Assembly: GCA_028821195.1 (NCBI GenBank)
Contig: JAPPHB010000132.1
Location: 37,508-101,507 of the forward strand
DNA: 64,000 nucleotides
Reading direction: 5' to 3'
Source: Gammaproteobacteria bacterium
GTDB taxonomy: Bacteria; Gemmatimonadota; Gemmatimonadetes; Longimicrobiales; Gaopeijiaceae
A program made the position numbers and the translations under genes. Position 1 is the stretch's first letter. Every line of letters begins with the position of its first letter. The notes under the pieces were generated by a model. It ran no database searches. It worked only from the letters and a program-made list of their open reading frames with translations, and had not been told where the DNA came from. Below, one piece after another: positions 1 to 8,088 of this stretch.

Positions 1-2
1 TG

Positions 3-647
3 AAGCGGGTGAGCCAGCCGCGCGTCCTGATCGAACTCCTGCTGCTGCGCCTGAGTCACCTGGACCACACCGTCCGAATCGAGGATCTGATCGAGGGCCT
101 CGGAGGCGCGCCGACGGACAAGGCAGCCTCCGCGCACCGTGGTTCCAGCCCTGCTCCGGTCGTTGGCGCGTCTCGGCGCCCCCCGTCCGAGCCGCGGCCG
201 GGGGGGGACAGGCGCGCCTCGTCCGCAGTGGCTTCGCCGTCTCCGGAACCCGTCCCGCCTTCCCCCGCCACCAGCCGGGATCTCGTCACGGCCTTCAAGA
301 CCGTACTCCGTCAGGGACGGGGAACTCTGCCCGGCGGCCTGCCGACCATCCTCAAGGGTGCCTCCGTCGAGAAGGCTGGAGAGAGGGGGTTGAGGATCGG
401 GCTTCCTGAAGGCATGGGACTCGATGATCTTCCCCGCAACTCGGTCCCATCGCTCAGGCAGGCGCTCGCCCGTCACCTTGACTACGCCCCCGACATCGAC
501 ATCGTCGAAGGCCCCCGGGCGGCCCGTTCCGCACCCCGCGCGGTGTCTCCCGAACAGGTGCGGCAGGAGCGTCTCGAGGAGCTCGCAGAGCGGGAACCAC
601 TCCTGGCACGGGCGGTAGAAGAACTCGATCTCGAATTGGTGGATTAG
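3..647 (+). CDS. dnaX: DNA polymerase III subunit gamma/tau, C-terminal part (5' end outside window)
   Basis: The reading frame is open from the first bases of the window, so the gene starts upstream and only the last ~215 codons are seen. The visible part begins with the helical clamp-loader collar motif (SQPRVLIELLLLRLSHLD), typical of the end of DnaX domain III. A Pro/Ala/Arg-rich linker follows, then a small folded C-terminal domain (about residues 90-190 of the visible part) like the tau tail that contacts polymerase alpha. DnaX is the ATPase motor subunit that loads the beta clamp at the replication fork. The downstream order dnaX-ybaB-recR is a widely conserved cluster and supports the call. 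Identity is inferred from the collar motif and context because the ATPase domain is not in view. Confidence 0.85.
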   Translation, partial: KRVSQPRVLIELLLLRLSHLDHTVRIEDLIEGLGGAPTDKAASAHRGSSPAPVVGASRRPPSEPRPGGDRRASSAVASPSPEPVPPSPATSRDLVTAFKTVLRQGRGTLPGGLPTILKGASVEKAGERGLRIGLPEGMGLDDLPRNSVPSLRQALARHLDYAPDIDIVEGPRAARSAPRAVSPEQVRQERLEELAEREPLLARAVEELDLELVD

Positions 648-736
648 CAGCCCGTTGGACGCGCTTTCCCCGGCATTCGAGCGGCGATGCAATCCACGCC
701 CGCTCCTCACGCACCCTCGCCCCCGAGAATCACTCG

Positions 737-1060
737 ATGAAAGATCTGCAGCGGCTCATCCAGTTGGGACAGCAGATGCAGAGCCGGGTCACCGAGCTTC
801 AGGAGACCCTGGACCGTCAGGAGCTGAGCGCATCCTCCGGCGGAGGCATGGTTACGGCGGTGGTGGACGGCAAGGGCACGGTGCGCAGCATCACGATCGA
901 ACCCTCGGCCGTGGATCCGGACGATGTCGAGATGCTCGAGGATCTCGTTCTGGCCGCGGTGGGGGAGGCGCAGAGCAAGGCGCGCCGGCACTACGAGAGC
1001 GAAATGAAGAAGATGACCGGCGGCCTTCCGATGCCGGGACAGCTTCCCAAACTGTTCTAG
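737..1060 (+). CDS. ybaB: YbaB/EbfC family nucleoid-associated protein
   Basis: This 107-residue protein matches the usual YbaB/EbfC length. It has an N-terminal amphipathic helix (KDLQRLIQLGQQMQSRV), a central beta-sheet segment around GGGMVTAVVDGKGTVRSI, a DPDDVEMLEDLVLAAVGEA helix and a Met/Gly-rich tail (MKKMTGGLPMPGQLPKLF), all typical of the family. YbaB proteins are dimeric DNA-binding proteins of the nucleoid. The gene sits between dnaX and recR, its most conserved position in bacteria, about 90 nt after dnaX and 19 nt before recR, so it is probably co-transcribed with them. Confidence 0.95.
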   Translation: MKDLQRLIQLGQQMQSRVTELQETLDRQELSASSGGGMVTAVVDGKGTVRSITIEPSAVDPDDVEMLEDLVLAAVGEAQSKARRHYESEMKKMTGGLPMPGQLPKLF

Positions 1061-1079
1061 CGGCGCGCGGGAAGGCCCG

Positions 1080-1673
1080 ATGTCGGTGATTGACCGGGTC
1101 ACCAGCGAGTTCTCCCGGCTCCCCGGGGTCGGTCCCAGGACTGCGCTCCGCCTGGTGCACCACCTGCTGCGCACCGGCCCGGACGAGTCGCGGAGGCTCG
1201 CCGCCGCCATCGAGGTCCTGGCCGAGCGGGTGCGGCCCTGTGCCACGTGCGGCAACTTCGGCGACGAAGAGTTCTGCGCGATATGTTCCAACCCGCGGCG
1301 GGACACATCCACGATCTGCGTGGTCGAGGGGAGTTTCGACGTCGGTGCGGTGGAGCGCACCGGAAGGTACGGGGGAGTGTATCATGTACTGGGCGGTCGC
1401 CTGTCGCCCCTGGACGGGATCGGGCCCGAGCAGCTGAACCTGCGGTCGTTGTTCGAGCGCATCCGTTCGGCGTCGGGCGAGGTGCGCGAGATCATTCTTG
1501 CCACCAACCCGCGGGTTGAGGGTGAGGCGACGGCAGTGTATATCGAACGTCAGCTCAGGCCGATGGGCCTGAGGGTGACGCGCCTGGCCACGGGCGTGCC
1601 CGTGGGCAGCGACCTGGAGTTCGTGGATGGGACGACGCTCGCACAGGCGCTGGAAGCGCGCCGTGAGATGTAG
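1080..1673 (+). CDS. recR: Recombination mediator RecR
   Basis: This 197-residue protein has full RecR length. The order is an N-terminal helix-hairpin-helix (LPGVGPRTALRLVHHLL), a C4 zinc finger (CATCGNFGDEEFCAICSNP, residues ~57-75), a Toprim domain opening with ICVVEG, and the C-terminal segment with the conserved LATGVPVGSDLEFVDGTTL motif. RecR works with RecF/RecO to load RecA on gapped DNA. The ATG lies four bases after a GGAAGG Shine-Dalgarno sequence and 19 nt after ybaB, matching the common dnaX-ybaB-recR arrangement. Confidence 0.97.
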   Translation: MSVIDRVTSEFSRLPGVGPRTALRLVHHLLRTGPDESRRLAAAIEVLAERVRPCATCGNFGDEEFCAICSNPRRDTSTICVVEGSFDVGAVERTGRYGGVYHVLGGRLSPLDGIGPEQLNLRSLFERIRSASGEVREIILATNPRVEGEATAVYIERQLRPMGLRVTRLATGVPVGSDLEFVDGTTLAQALEARREM

Positions 1674-1709
1674 GAAACGGAATCGCCGCCCGGGCGGTGG
1701 AGCCAGCGA

Positions 1710-2024
1710 ATGAACAAGAAGCTGAAGAAGGTGGGGCTGGTTGCGCTCCTGGTGGTGGCGGTAGGGGGTGTCGCGGTTCTGGTCGCACACGACCAGATGA
1801 CCCGGCACCAGCGGGACCTCTTCAGCCCCCGGGTCTTTCGGCGGCTGGCGGCTCTGGGTCACATGGCGCGCGCCCGCGCCTCGGTTAACACGGTGACCCT
1901 GCTGAAGGACTACATGGCGTGGGAGCCCCGCAAGCTGCTCCGCGATCGGGCACGGGCCATCGAAGCGCGGATGGAGCGCGAGCTGGCGGCGCTGGAGACG
2001 GGGCTGAGCGAGAAGATGGCGTGA
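1710..2024 (+). CDS. Unknown small membrane-anchored protein
   Basis: I do not recognise this 104-residue protein. It starts with a basic MNKKLKK stretch followed by one clear transmembrane helix (residues ~9-26, VGLVALLVVAVGGVAVLVA). The remaining ~75 residues are charged and mostly helical, ending in a likely coiled coil (RARAIEARMERELAALETGL). This gives a signal-anchor layout with the C-terminal part probably outside the cytoplasm. It lies 36 nt after recR and only 4 nt before the MglA-type GTPase gene, so the two are almost certainly co-transcribed. A link with the GTPase is suggested by position only. Confidence 0.75.
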   Translation: MNKKLKKVGLVALLVVAVGGVAVLVAHDQMTRHQRDLFSPRVFRRLAALGHMARARASVNTVTLLKDYMAWEPRKLLRDRARAIEARMERELAALETGLSEKMA

Positions 2025-2028
2025 AGCC

Positions 2029-2607
2029 ATGCCGATGACGAACTACGCCGGCCGCGAGGTCAACTGCAAGATCCTATACTGCGGGCCGGGGCAGGGGGGC
2101 AAGACCACCAACATCGAATACGTCCATTCGCGCGTGGATCCGGGAAACCGGGGCGAGCTCGTTTCCCTGGCCACGAAGCAGGGCAGCACGCTGCTGTTCG
2201 ACTTTCTGGCCCTCGATCTTGGCGACGTACAGGGCCTCCGGACCCGCTTCCATCTCTACACCGTGCCGGGTCAGGCGTATTTCGAGAGCAGACGCCGGAT
2301 TCTCCTCGAGGGCGTGGACGGGGTAGTCTTCGTCGCGGATTCCCAGACCGACCGCGACGAAGCCAACGCCGAGGCGATGCAGAGTCTCTACGAAACCCTG
2401 GAGGCGCGCGGGTGCGATGTCTCCCGTCTTCCCTTCGTGATCCAGTACAACAAGCGTGACCTGCCAGGCATCGCTCCGGTGGAACAGTTGCGTGCGCGGT
2501 TGAATCCGGCGCGCGTACCGGACTTCGAGAGCGTCGCCACGGAGGGCAAGGGCGTCTTCGAGACGCTGGCGGCGGTGAGCAGGCTGGTGGTGCAGTCGCT
2601 TCGCTGA
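2029..2607 (+). CDS. MglA-type small Ras-like GTPase
   Basis: This 192-residue Ras-superfamily GTPase carries the marks of the bacterial MglA family. The P-loop is GPGQGGKTT (residues ~17-25). The switch-2 segment reads YTVPGQ, with Thr where most Ras proteins have the DxxG aspartate, as is usual in MglA. The guanine-specificity motif is NKRD. MglA proteins set cell polarity and drive gliding or pilus-based motility in myxobacteria and relatives. No MglB (roadblock) partner is seen in the window. A second in-frame ATG lies two codons downstream, so the exact start is uncertain by two residues. pgsA follows 8 nt later. Confidence 0.9.
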   Translation: MPMTNYAGREVNCKILYCGPGQGGKTTNIEYVHSRVDPGNRGELVSLATKQGSTLLFDFLALDLGDVQGLRTRFHLYTVPGQAYFESRRRILLEGVDGVVFVADSQTDRDEANAEAMQSLYETLEARGCDVSRLPFVIQYNKRDLPGIAPVEQLRARLNPARVPDFESVATEGKGVFETLAAVSRLVVQSLR

Positions 2608-2615
2608 GGTCCGGC

Positions 2616-3257
2616 ATGGCCAGCCAACGGAATCTGCCCAACATCATTACGCTGTCGCGGATGGCTGCCTGTCCCGCGATCTTCTTCCTGGCCCTGTCGT
2701 CCGACGGCACGGTGCTGGCGGTCACCTTCGGCCTCTTTCTGGCGGCAGCTCTGAGCGATGTGTGGGACGGCTATCTGGCGCGCAAGCACAACCTCATCAG
2801 CGACCTGGGCAAGCTGCTGGACCCCATCGCCGACAAGCTGCTGCTGGTGTCCACCCTCGTGCCCATCTACATCGTCTCGCATCGTCCGGCGGGAGGGGGC
2901 GAGATCCCGTGGTGGGGCGAACTTCCCCTGTGGGTGCTCGTCGTCCTGCTGGGGCGCGAGTTGATGGTGACCCTGCTGCGGGGTTTCGCCGTGCGCCGGG
3001 GGGTGGTGATCGCTGCCGACCGCGCCGGGAAGTACAAGGCCCTTCTGCAGAACGTGTTCATGGGGGCCGTGCTCCTGTGGTACGCCCTGGTCCGCTTCGC
3101 CGAACAGGGAAGCTGGAGCGGAGCCGCCTGGGATCTGTGGGTCCACTTCCACAGCACGGTCATCGGTCTGGCCCTGCTGCTGGCGCTGGTGCTCACGATC
3201 TATTCGATGGGGCTCTATTTCTGGCGCAACCGCGGCCTGGCCCGGAGCAACCGCTGA
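2616..3257 (+). CDS. pgsA: CDP-diacylglycerol--glycerol-3-phosphate 3-phosphatidyltransferase
   Basis: This 213-residue polytopic membrane enzyme makes phosphatidylglycerol-phosphate from CDP-diacylglycerol and glycerol-3-phosphate. It contains an exact CDP-alcohol phosphotransferase signature, D-x2-DG-x2-AR-x8-G-x3-D-x3-D, read here as DVWDGYLAR, then G and LDPIAD. Several hydrophobic helices follow. The start ATG is 6 nt after a GAGG that overlaps the end of the GTPase gene. The neighbouring cinA begins at the pgsA stop, and pgsA-cinA is a pairing seen in many bacteria. CdsA, the preceding step, is encoded at about 47.5 kb in this window. Confidence 0.93.
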   Translation: MASQRNLPNIITLSRMAACPAIFFLALSSDGTVLAVTFGLFLAAALSDVWDGYLARKHNLISDLGKLLDPIADKLLLVSTLVPIYIVSHRPAGGGEIPWWGELPLWVLVVLLGRELMVTLLRGFAVRRGVVIAADRAGKYKALLQNVFMGAVLLWYALVRFAEQGSWSGAAWDLWVHFHSTVIGLALLLALVLTIYSMGLYFWRNRGLARSNR

Positions 3258-4531
3258 CCCGGACGGCGCCTCCCCCGGCCAGCTGCGCCATCGTCGCGGT
3301 GGGCGATGAACTTCTGGCCGGCTTCACCGTCGACAGCAACGGCGCCTGGATGGGCCGGCGGGCGGCGAGCCTCGGGCTTCCGGTGCGGGCGAGGTTCGTG
3401 GTCGGGGACACCGCGCCCGACATCCGTGGGGCGCTCGCGCGCGCTCTGGAGGTTGCCGACGTCGTGCTGGTGACGGGGGGCCTGGGTCCCACCGCGGACG
3501 ACATCACGCGGGAAGTCGTGGCCGAGGCGCTGGACAGGCCCCTCCGTCTGGACAAGGGGTTGCTCGACGCGCTCAGGGCCCGCTGGGCGACCTGGCGCTC
3601 GACGCCGCTTCCCGCCGGCAACGAGCGCATGGCCCGGGTGCCCGAGGGTGCGCTCGTTCTTCCCAACCGGGTCGGGACCGCCCCCGGGCTGGTTCTGGAC
3701 GTGGAAAGCCGGATCGTCGTGCTCCTCCCCGGCGTCCCCGCGGAGATGCGCGGGCTGTTCGACACGGGCGTGGAGCCGTTGCTGCGGGCCCGGCTGGGCG
3801 ACCGTCTGCTGCCCCTGGTCCACCGCGTATTCCATACCACCGGCATCGCCGAGTCCTCGCTCGCCGAGCGCATCGACGCGGGCGTCCCCGAGAACCTGGG
3901 TGCGGTGTCCATCGCCTTCCTGCCGCGCCTCACCGGGGTCGACGTTCGGCTGAGTGCGCGCGCGACCCCCGGCGATCCCCGGGCGGCCCGCCGGCTCGAC
4001 CGGGTGGAAGCGCTGGTCGAGCCGGTCCTGCGGCCGTACCGCTACCCGGCCGAGAGCGGGGATATCGTCGAGTGCATCGCGGCGGAAATGACGTCATCCG
4101 GGCGAACTCTCGCGGTGGCGGAGAGCTGCACGGGCGGCCTGGTGGCGCGGCGCATCACGGAGCTGCCGGGGTCCTCCGAGTACTTTCCGGGGGGGATGGT
4201 CACCTATGCGGACGATGCCAAGCGCGCCCATCTGGGGGTGTCCCGCGACCTGCTGGCCCGGAAGGGCGCGGTATCCGAGGAGGTGGCGCGCGCCATGGCG
4301 GAGGGGGTGGCCCGGGCCTTCGGCGCCGACGCCGGGCTGGCCGTGACCGGAGTGGCCGGACCGGGCGGGGGATCGGCGGAGAAGCCGGTGGGCACGGTGT
4401 GGTACGCGGTCCACCTGGACGGCCGCACCCGGGCGCGCCGGAGCGTCTTTCCGGGCGCGCGCCGCGCGGTCCGCGAACGCAGCGCCCAGGCAGCGCTCGC
4501 GCTCCTGTACCGGATGTTGCGGGGCGGCTGA
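3254..4531 (+). CDS. cinA: CinA family protein (MoCF-like domain plus nicotinamide-nucleotide amidase)
   Basis: The ORF track runs in from 2762, but everything before ~3254 is a shadow of pgsA. The real protein has two domains. An N-terminal MoCF_biosynth-like domain starts at CAIVAVGDELLAGF and contains GGLGPTADDIT. A C-terminal PncC/CinA domain contains LAVAESCTGGLVARRI and VTGVAGPGGG. Such proteins deamidate or hydrolyse damaged pyridine nucleotides. No ATG or TTG lies before the first beta strand. The best-placed start is a CTG overlapping the pgsA stop (CTGA), giving 425 residues, the normal size. The only in-frame GTG (3299) would cut into the first strand. The start is therefore uncertain but the gene is not. 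Confidence 0.9.
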   Translation: MTRTAPPPASCAIVAVGDELLAGFTVDSNGAWMGRRAASLGLPVRARFVVGDTAPDIRGALARALEVADVVLVTGGLGPTADDITREVVAEALDRPLRLDKGLLDALRARWATWRSTPLPAGNERMARVPEGALVLPNRVGTAPGLVLDVESRIVVLLPGVPAEMRGLFDTGVEPLLRARLGDRLLPLVHRVFHTTGIAESSLAERIDAGVPENLGAVSIAFLPRLTGVDVRLSARATPGDPRAARRLDRVEALVEPVLRPYRYPAESGDIVECIAAEMTSSGRTLAVAESCTGGLVARRITELPGSSEYFPGGMVTYADDAKRAHLGVSRDLLARKGAVSEEVARAMAEGVARAFGADAGLAVTGVAGPGGGSAEKPVGTVWYAVHLDGRTRARRSVFPGARRAVRERSAQAALALLYRMLRGG

Positions 4532-4565
4532 GGGTCGGCGCCGGGGTGCCACTTGCCGGCGATAC

Positions 4566-4581
4566 CCACTACCGGTAGCGG
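4566..4581. repeat. Near-perfect 16-bp palindrome between convergent cinA and dapD
   Basis: CCACTACCGGTAGCGG differs from its reverse complement at only one symmetric pair. It lies in the 156-bp gap between the two stop codons. It has no loop and no T-run, so it does not look like an intrinsic terminator. I see no gene in the rest of this gap. Confidence 0.35.
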
Positions 4582-4687
4582 GCTGACCACTACGGGCAGT
4601 GTATTCGGCAGTCCGGCATGGCGGAGCGACGCGGTCCGGCGCGGATGCAGCGCCGCCCGAATGCCGGGAAGCGTCGTCGGCGGGCTG

Positions 4688-5575
4688 CTACCGCAGCCAG
4701 TCCTCCAGGGTGGTCGCCAGATCCGTCCCGGCGTCCCGGTACTTCACGATGACCGGGGCAAACAGCGACAGCCCCTGCGCGCGGCCCCACTCGCCGGTGA
4801 CCGCGCGCCCCCCGGGGACGACCACGGCGTCCTCGGGAATCTCGAGCGGCCGGGAGGGGCCGGCGCGATACACCTTCTCGCGCACCAGGTCGAAGACCGG
4901 GGTCCCGCGCGTCAGGATGACTCCCGCGGCCAGCACCGCCCCGCGCCGCACCACCGTCCCCTCGTAAACACCGGCATTGCCCCCCACCAGCACGTCGTCC
5001 TCGATCACCACCGGGGCCGCGCCCACGGGCTCCAGGACGCCGCCGATCTGGGCCGCCGCGCTCAGATGCACGCGCTCCCCGACCTGGGCGCACGAGCCCA
5101 CCAGCGCGTGCGAGTCGATCATGCTGCCCGCCCCCACCCAGGCGCCCACGTTCACGTACATGGGCGGCATGCACACCACCCCGGGACCGAGGTAGGCTCC
5201 GCGGCGCACGGCCGAGCCGCCCGGCACCACCCGGACGCCCTCCCCGGCCGTGAAGCGGCGCACGGGCAGGTTGTGCTTGTCCAGGAAGGCGGATGGAGCC
5301 CGGGCGTCGACCACGCTGCCGCCGGGGGCGGCGACCGGGGTGACGCGCCCGCTGCGGAAGGCCACCAGGATCCCCCGCTTCACCCAGGGAACCGCCGCCC
5401 AGGAGCCGTCGTCCTCAAGCACGGCGGAGCGCAGCGATCCCGCCTCAAGGCGGCCCAGCAGTTCGCCCACGACCTCTTCGGCGGCCTCCGGAAGAGCCTC
5501 GCCGGCGGGCCAGGCATGGAGCGCGTCGATGCGCTCCTGCAGCGTTGTCCCGAGGCCCGGGGTGGCTGGGCTCAT
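4688..5575 (-). CDS. dapD: 2,3,4,5-tetrahydropyridine-2,6-dicarboxylate N-succinyltransferase
   Basis: This protein of about 295 residues is the trimeric left-handed beta-helix enzyme that succinylates tetrahydrodipicolinate in the succinylase branch of lysine/DAP synthesis. After a short helical N-terminal domain it shows hexapeptide repeats, with the DapD hallmarks MPPMYVNVGAWVGAGSMIDS and QIGGVLEPVGAAPVVIEDD. The ORF track extends to 6862 but that part is out-of-frame dapA/dapB. I chose the ATG whose first bases overlap the dapA stop (ATGA). It is the last gene of dapB-dapA-dapD on this strand, with translational coupling likely. No dapE or dapC is in the window. Confidence 0.95.
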   Translation of the reverse strand: MSPATPGLGTTLQERIDALHAWPAGEALPEAAEEVVGELLGRLEAGSLRSAVLEDDGSWAAVPWVKRGILVAFRSGRVTPVAAPGGSVVDARAPSAFLDKHNLPVRRFTAGEGVRVVPGGSAVRRGAYLGPGVVCMPPMYVNVGAWVGAGSMIDSHALVGSCAQVGERVHLSAAAQIGGVLEPVGAAPVVIEDDVLVGGNAGVYEGTVVRRGAVLAAGVILTRGTPVFDLVREKVYRAGPSRPLEIPEDAVVVPGGRAVTGEWGRAQGLSLFAPVIVKYRDAGTDLATTLEDWLR

Positions 5576-6459
5576 GTCCCCTCCGCGGCTCGCACGGCCG
5601 CCGCCACGGTTTCTTGGTGGGTCTGGGCAAGGGACGCAAGCGGCAGCCTGACCCGGGGATGGATGCGCCCCAGCATCCCCAGGGCCGCCTTGACCGGCAC
5701 GGGGTTCGACTCGACGAACGCCACCCGCATCCAGTCGGCGAGGCGGTAGTGCAGGGCCCGCGCGCGCTGCAGGTCGCCGCACGCCATCGCCCCCACCAGC
5801 TCCGCCATGGCGCGCGGGGTGGCGTTGCTGACCACCGAGATCACGCCGTCGGCGCCGAGCGCCATGAACGGCACCGTCATGGAATCGTCGCCCGACAGCA
5901 GCCCGAATCCGGGAGGCCGGCCGCGGGCGATCTCCGCGACCTGGTCGCAGCTGCCCGCGGCCTCCTTGGTCCCCACGATGTTGGGGTGCGCGGCCAGCGC
6001 CAGGGTGGTGGCGGCAGCGATGTTGCTGCCCGTACGGCCCGGCACGTTGTAGAGCACCACCGGGCGGGGAGCCGCGTCCGCGACCGCGGTGAAGTGCTCG
6101 ATCAGCCCGCGCTGCTGCGGGCGGTTGTACGGGGGCGAGACGTGCATCAGGTGGGTCACGCCGGTCGACGCGATTCTGAGCGAAAGCTCGATCGCCTCGG
6201 CCGTGTCGTTCGATCCCGCCCCTCCCACGACGGGGACGCGTCCCGCGGCCTGCTCGACCGTGACCGCCACCACCCGCTCGTGCTCCTCGACCGAGAGCGT
6301 CGCCGCCTCCCCGGTGGAGCCCGCGGGCACAAGGAAATCGATGCCCTCTTCGATCTGCCAATCGACCAGCGACCGCAGCGCCGCCTCGTCCACCTCTCCC
6401 GTTTCCCGGAACGGCGTTACCAGCGCCGTTCCGCATCCCCTCAGCGTCTCGTGCTTCAC
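5572..6459 (-). CDS. dapA: 4-hydroxy-tetrahydrodipicolinate synthase
   Basis: This TIM-barrel aldolase of 295 residues condenses pyruvate with aspartate semialdehyde. It begins GCGTALVTPF and has GSTGEAATLSVEEHERVV, the YNVPGRTG motif with the catalytic tyrosine, and GTKEAAG with the Schiff-base lysine. The track ORF starts 20 codons earlier, inside dapB. The GTG chosen here overlaps the dapB stop (GTGA) and gives the standard length and N-terminus. It overlaps dapD downstream in the same way, so dapB-dapA-dapD form a tightly coupled operon. Confidence 0.95.
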   Translation of the reverse strand: MKHETLRGCGTALVTPFRETGEVDEAALRSLVDWQIEEGIDFLVPAGSTGEAATLSVEEHERVVAVTVEQAAGRVPVVGGAGSNDTAEAIELSLRIASTGVTHLMHVSPPYNRPQQRGLIEHFTAVADAAPRPVVLYNVPGRTGSNIAAATTLALAAHPNIVGTKEAAGSCDQVAEIARGRPPGFGLLSGDDSMTVPFMALGADGVISVVSNATPRAMAELVGAMACGDLQRARALHYRLADWMRVAFVESNPVPVKAALGMLGRIHPRVRLPLASLAQTHQETVAAAVRAAEGT

Positions 6460-7178
6460 CCTGCCTCTCCCGCGAGAAGATCTCGCATGGTGTATACCCC
6501 CGTACGACCGACCAGCCACGTCGCCGCCCGCAGCGCGCCCTCCGCGAACACGCCGCGGTCGCGGGCTTCGTGGCGCAGGACGAGTCGCTCGCGGGGACCG
6601 TCGATCGATATCTCGTGTGTGCCGGGAACGTGCCCGGTCCGGATCGATGTAATGGAAGAGCTCCGTCCCAATCCTTCTTCCAGCGACTGTTCCAGAGCGA
6701 TGGCCGTGCCGGACGGGGCGTCGAGCTTGCCGGCGTGATGGGTTTCAACCACATGCGCGTCGAAGCCGCCGGCGCCGGCGAAGAGTTCGCCCGCCCGGTG
6801 CGCCAGCAGTTGGAGGGCGACTGCCCCGAAGGAGAAGTTGGGGGCCCATAGCAGCGCCCCACCCCGTTCCTTCACCCAGGCGGCGACCGCGGGCAACTGC
6901 TCGGACCATCCCGTCGTGCCGGAGACGACGGGGCACCCCGCCTCCACGCAAAGGCGAATATTGGAGGCAGCCGACGCGGATGTGGTGAACTCCAGCGCCA
7001 CATCGGCTCCGGCGATGCGGTCGCGCGTTGCTTCCCGGCGTCCTTCCACCTCGCGGCGCTCCAGCCTGGCCAGCACGTCGAAGCCCCGGGTCCGCGCGAG
7101 CGCATCGATCGACCGGCCCATCCTTCCGCATCCGAGGATCACGATGCGTAGCGATTCCGCGCCGGCGCGACGTGCCAC
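6456..7178 (-). CDS. dapB: 4-hydroxy-tetrahydrodipicolinate reductase
   Basis: This protein of about 240 residues has an N-terminal Rossmann nucleotide-binding motif (LRIVILGCGRMG), the SGTTGW loop, and the substrate-binding signature VVETHHAGKLDAPSGTA. It reduces the DapA product with NAD(P)H. The track ORF begins at 7307. I prefer the GTG at 7178 because GGAGG sits 6 nt upstream and the protein then has normal DapB length. It is the first gene of the dap operon and is divergent from grpE, with a 198-bp shared upstream region. Confidence 0.94.
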   Translation of the reverse strand: MARRAGAESLRIVILGCGRMGRSIDALARTRGFDVLARLERREVEGRREATRDRIAGADVALEFTTSASAASNIRLCVEAGCPVVSGTTGWSEQLPAVAAWVKERGGALLWAPNFSFGAVALQLLAHRAGELFAGAGGFDAHVVETHHAGKLDAPSGTAIALEQSLEEGLGRSSSITSIRTGHVPGTHEISIDGPRERLVLRHEARDRGVFAEGALRAATWLVGRTGVYTMRDLLAGEAG

Positions 7179-7300
7179 GCCCTTCCTCCGCTGTTTCCAC
7201 GTTCCTGCTTCCGGACGAACGGATGCCGCCCGTGGGGAATGCCGGAATCTACCCTTTGGAACGCTGGTCGGTCCCACGGGTGGCGCTGAATCCCGCCCAC

Positions 7301-7330
7301 TGGACATCTCGTTCGGTACCGGGGTATCGT
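7301..7330 (+). promoter_or_regulatory. Candidate sigma-70-type promoter for grpE-dnaJ
   Basis: TGGACA, an 18-bp spacer, then TATCGT lies about 47 nt before the grpE ATG in the grpE/dapB divergent region. The match to TTGACA/TATAAT is 5/6 and 4/6. No CIRCE inverted repeat (TTAGCACTC type) is present, so HrcA control is not indicated by the sequence. Confidence 0.4.
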
Positions 7331-7376
7331 TTGCGGGCCCGCAGCGCCGTCAACGCCTCAACTCCAAACGAGATAG

Positions 7377-8066
7377 ATGAGCCCCAGGACTTTCGACAAC
7401 CAGGCAGACCCGGCTTCCGAGGCCGATTCCGAAGCCCCGCGGGTAGAACCCGAAGAAGGCGCCCCGCCGGATGACGCGCGCGCCGATGGTCCGGGGCCGG
7501 CGGCGTCCCGCGACGAGGATTTCCCGGCGAGCGGGTCGCGGGGCGAAGCCGACGGGGAGGCATCCACGCGCGAGGACGGAGCCGGCGCGGACGCCCCCGA
7601 CGAGCCGGGCCCATCCAGGAGCGATCTCGAACGCGAGATCGACCATCTCAACGACCGCCATCTGCGTCTCGCAGCGGAATTCGAGAATTATCGCAAGAGG
7701 GTGCGCGCCGAGAAGCTGGAAACCTGGGCGCGCGCGCAGGCGGACCTGGTGCGCCGCCTGGTGGAGTCGGTCGACGACCTTCAGCGGGTCGCCCTTCTGG
7801 ATCCGAAGACGGCGTCCGTGCAGGACATCGTGGAAGGCGTCGACATGGTGGAACGGAAGCTGCTGCGGGCGCTTGCTGAGGCGGGCCTGGAGGTGCTCGA
7901 CCCGGCCGGCGAGGACTTCGACCCGAACGTGATGGAGGCCGTCATGACGGCCCCCGCCGCCTCGGAGGACGAGGACGACACGGTGGACATGGTTCTTCAG
8001 CGGGGATACCTGCTTGAGGGCCACCTGGTGCGGCCCGCGCGCGTCAGCGTGCGCAAGCACGGCTAG
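7377..8066 (+). CDS. grpE: Nucleotide exchange factor GrpE
   Basis: This 229-residue protein has a long acidic, low-complexity N-terminal region of ~80 residues. A coiled coil follows ([25 protein letters not shown]), then the conserved GrpE C-terminal beta domain ([20 protein letters not shown] ... [20 protein letters not shown]). GrpE releases ADP from DnaK. dnaJ follows 22 nt downstream, so the two form an operon. dnaK itself is not in the window. The disordered N-terminus is somewhat longer than usual. Confidence 0.96.
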   Translation: MSPRTFDNQADPASEADSEAPRVEPEEGAPPDDARADGPGPAASRDEDFPASGSRGEADGEASTREDGAGADAPDEPGPSRSDLEREIDHLNDRHLRLAAEFENYRKRVRAEKLETWARAQADLVRRLVESVDDLQRVALLDPKTASVQDIVEGVDMVERKLLRALAEAGLEVLDPAGEDFDPNVMEAVMTAPAASEDEDDTVDMVLQRGYLLEGHLVRPARVSVRKHG

Positions 8067-8088
8067 ACCACGGAACGCGAGGGTCTCG

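Noticed and set aside
2762-3253. Extra N-terminal part of the cinA track entry
   Set aside because: It is pgsA read in another frame; the CinA domain starts only after it.
5576-6862. Extra N-terminal part of the dapD track entry
   Set aside because: Out-of-frame read of dapA and dapB; dapD has a clear ATG overlapping the dapA stop.
7179-7376. CIRCE/HrcA operator before grpE-dnaJ
   Set aside because: No TTAGCACTC...GAGTGCTAA inverted repeat is present in the divergent region.
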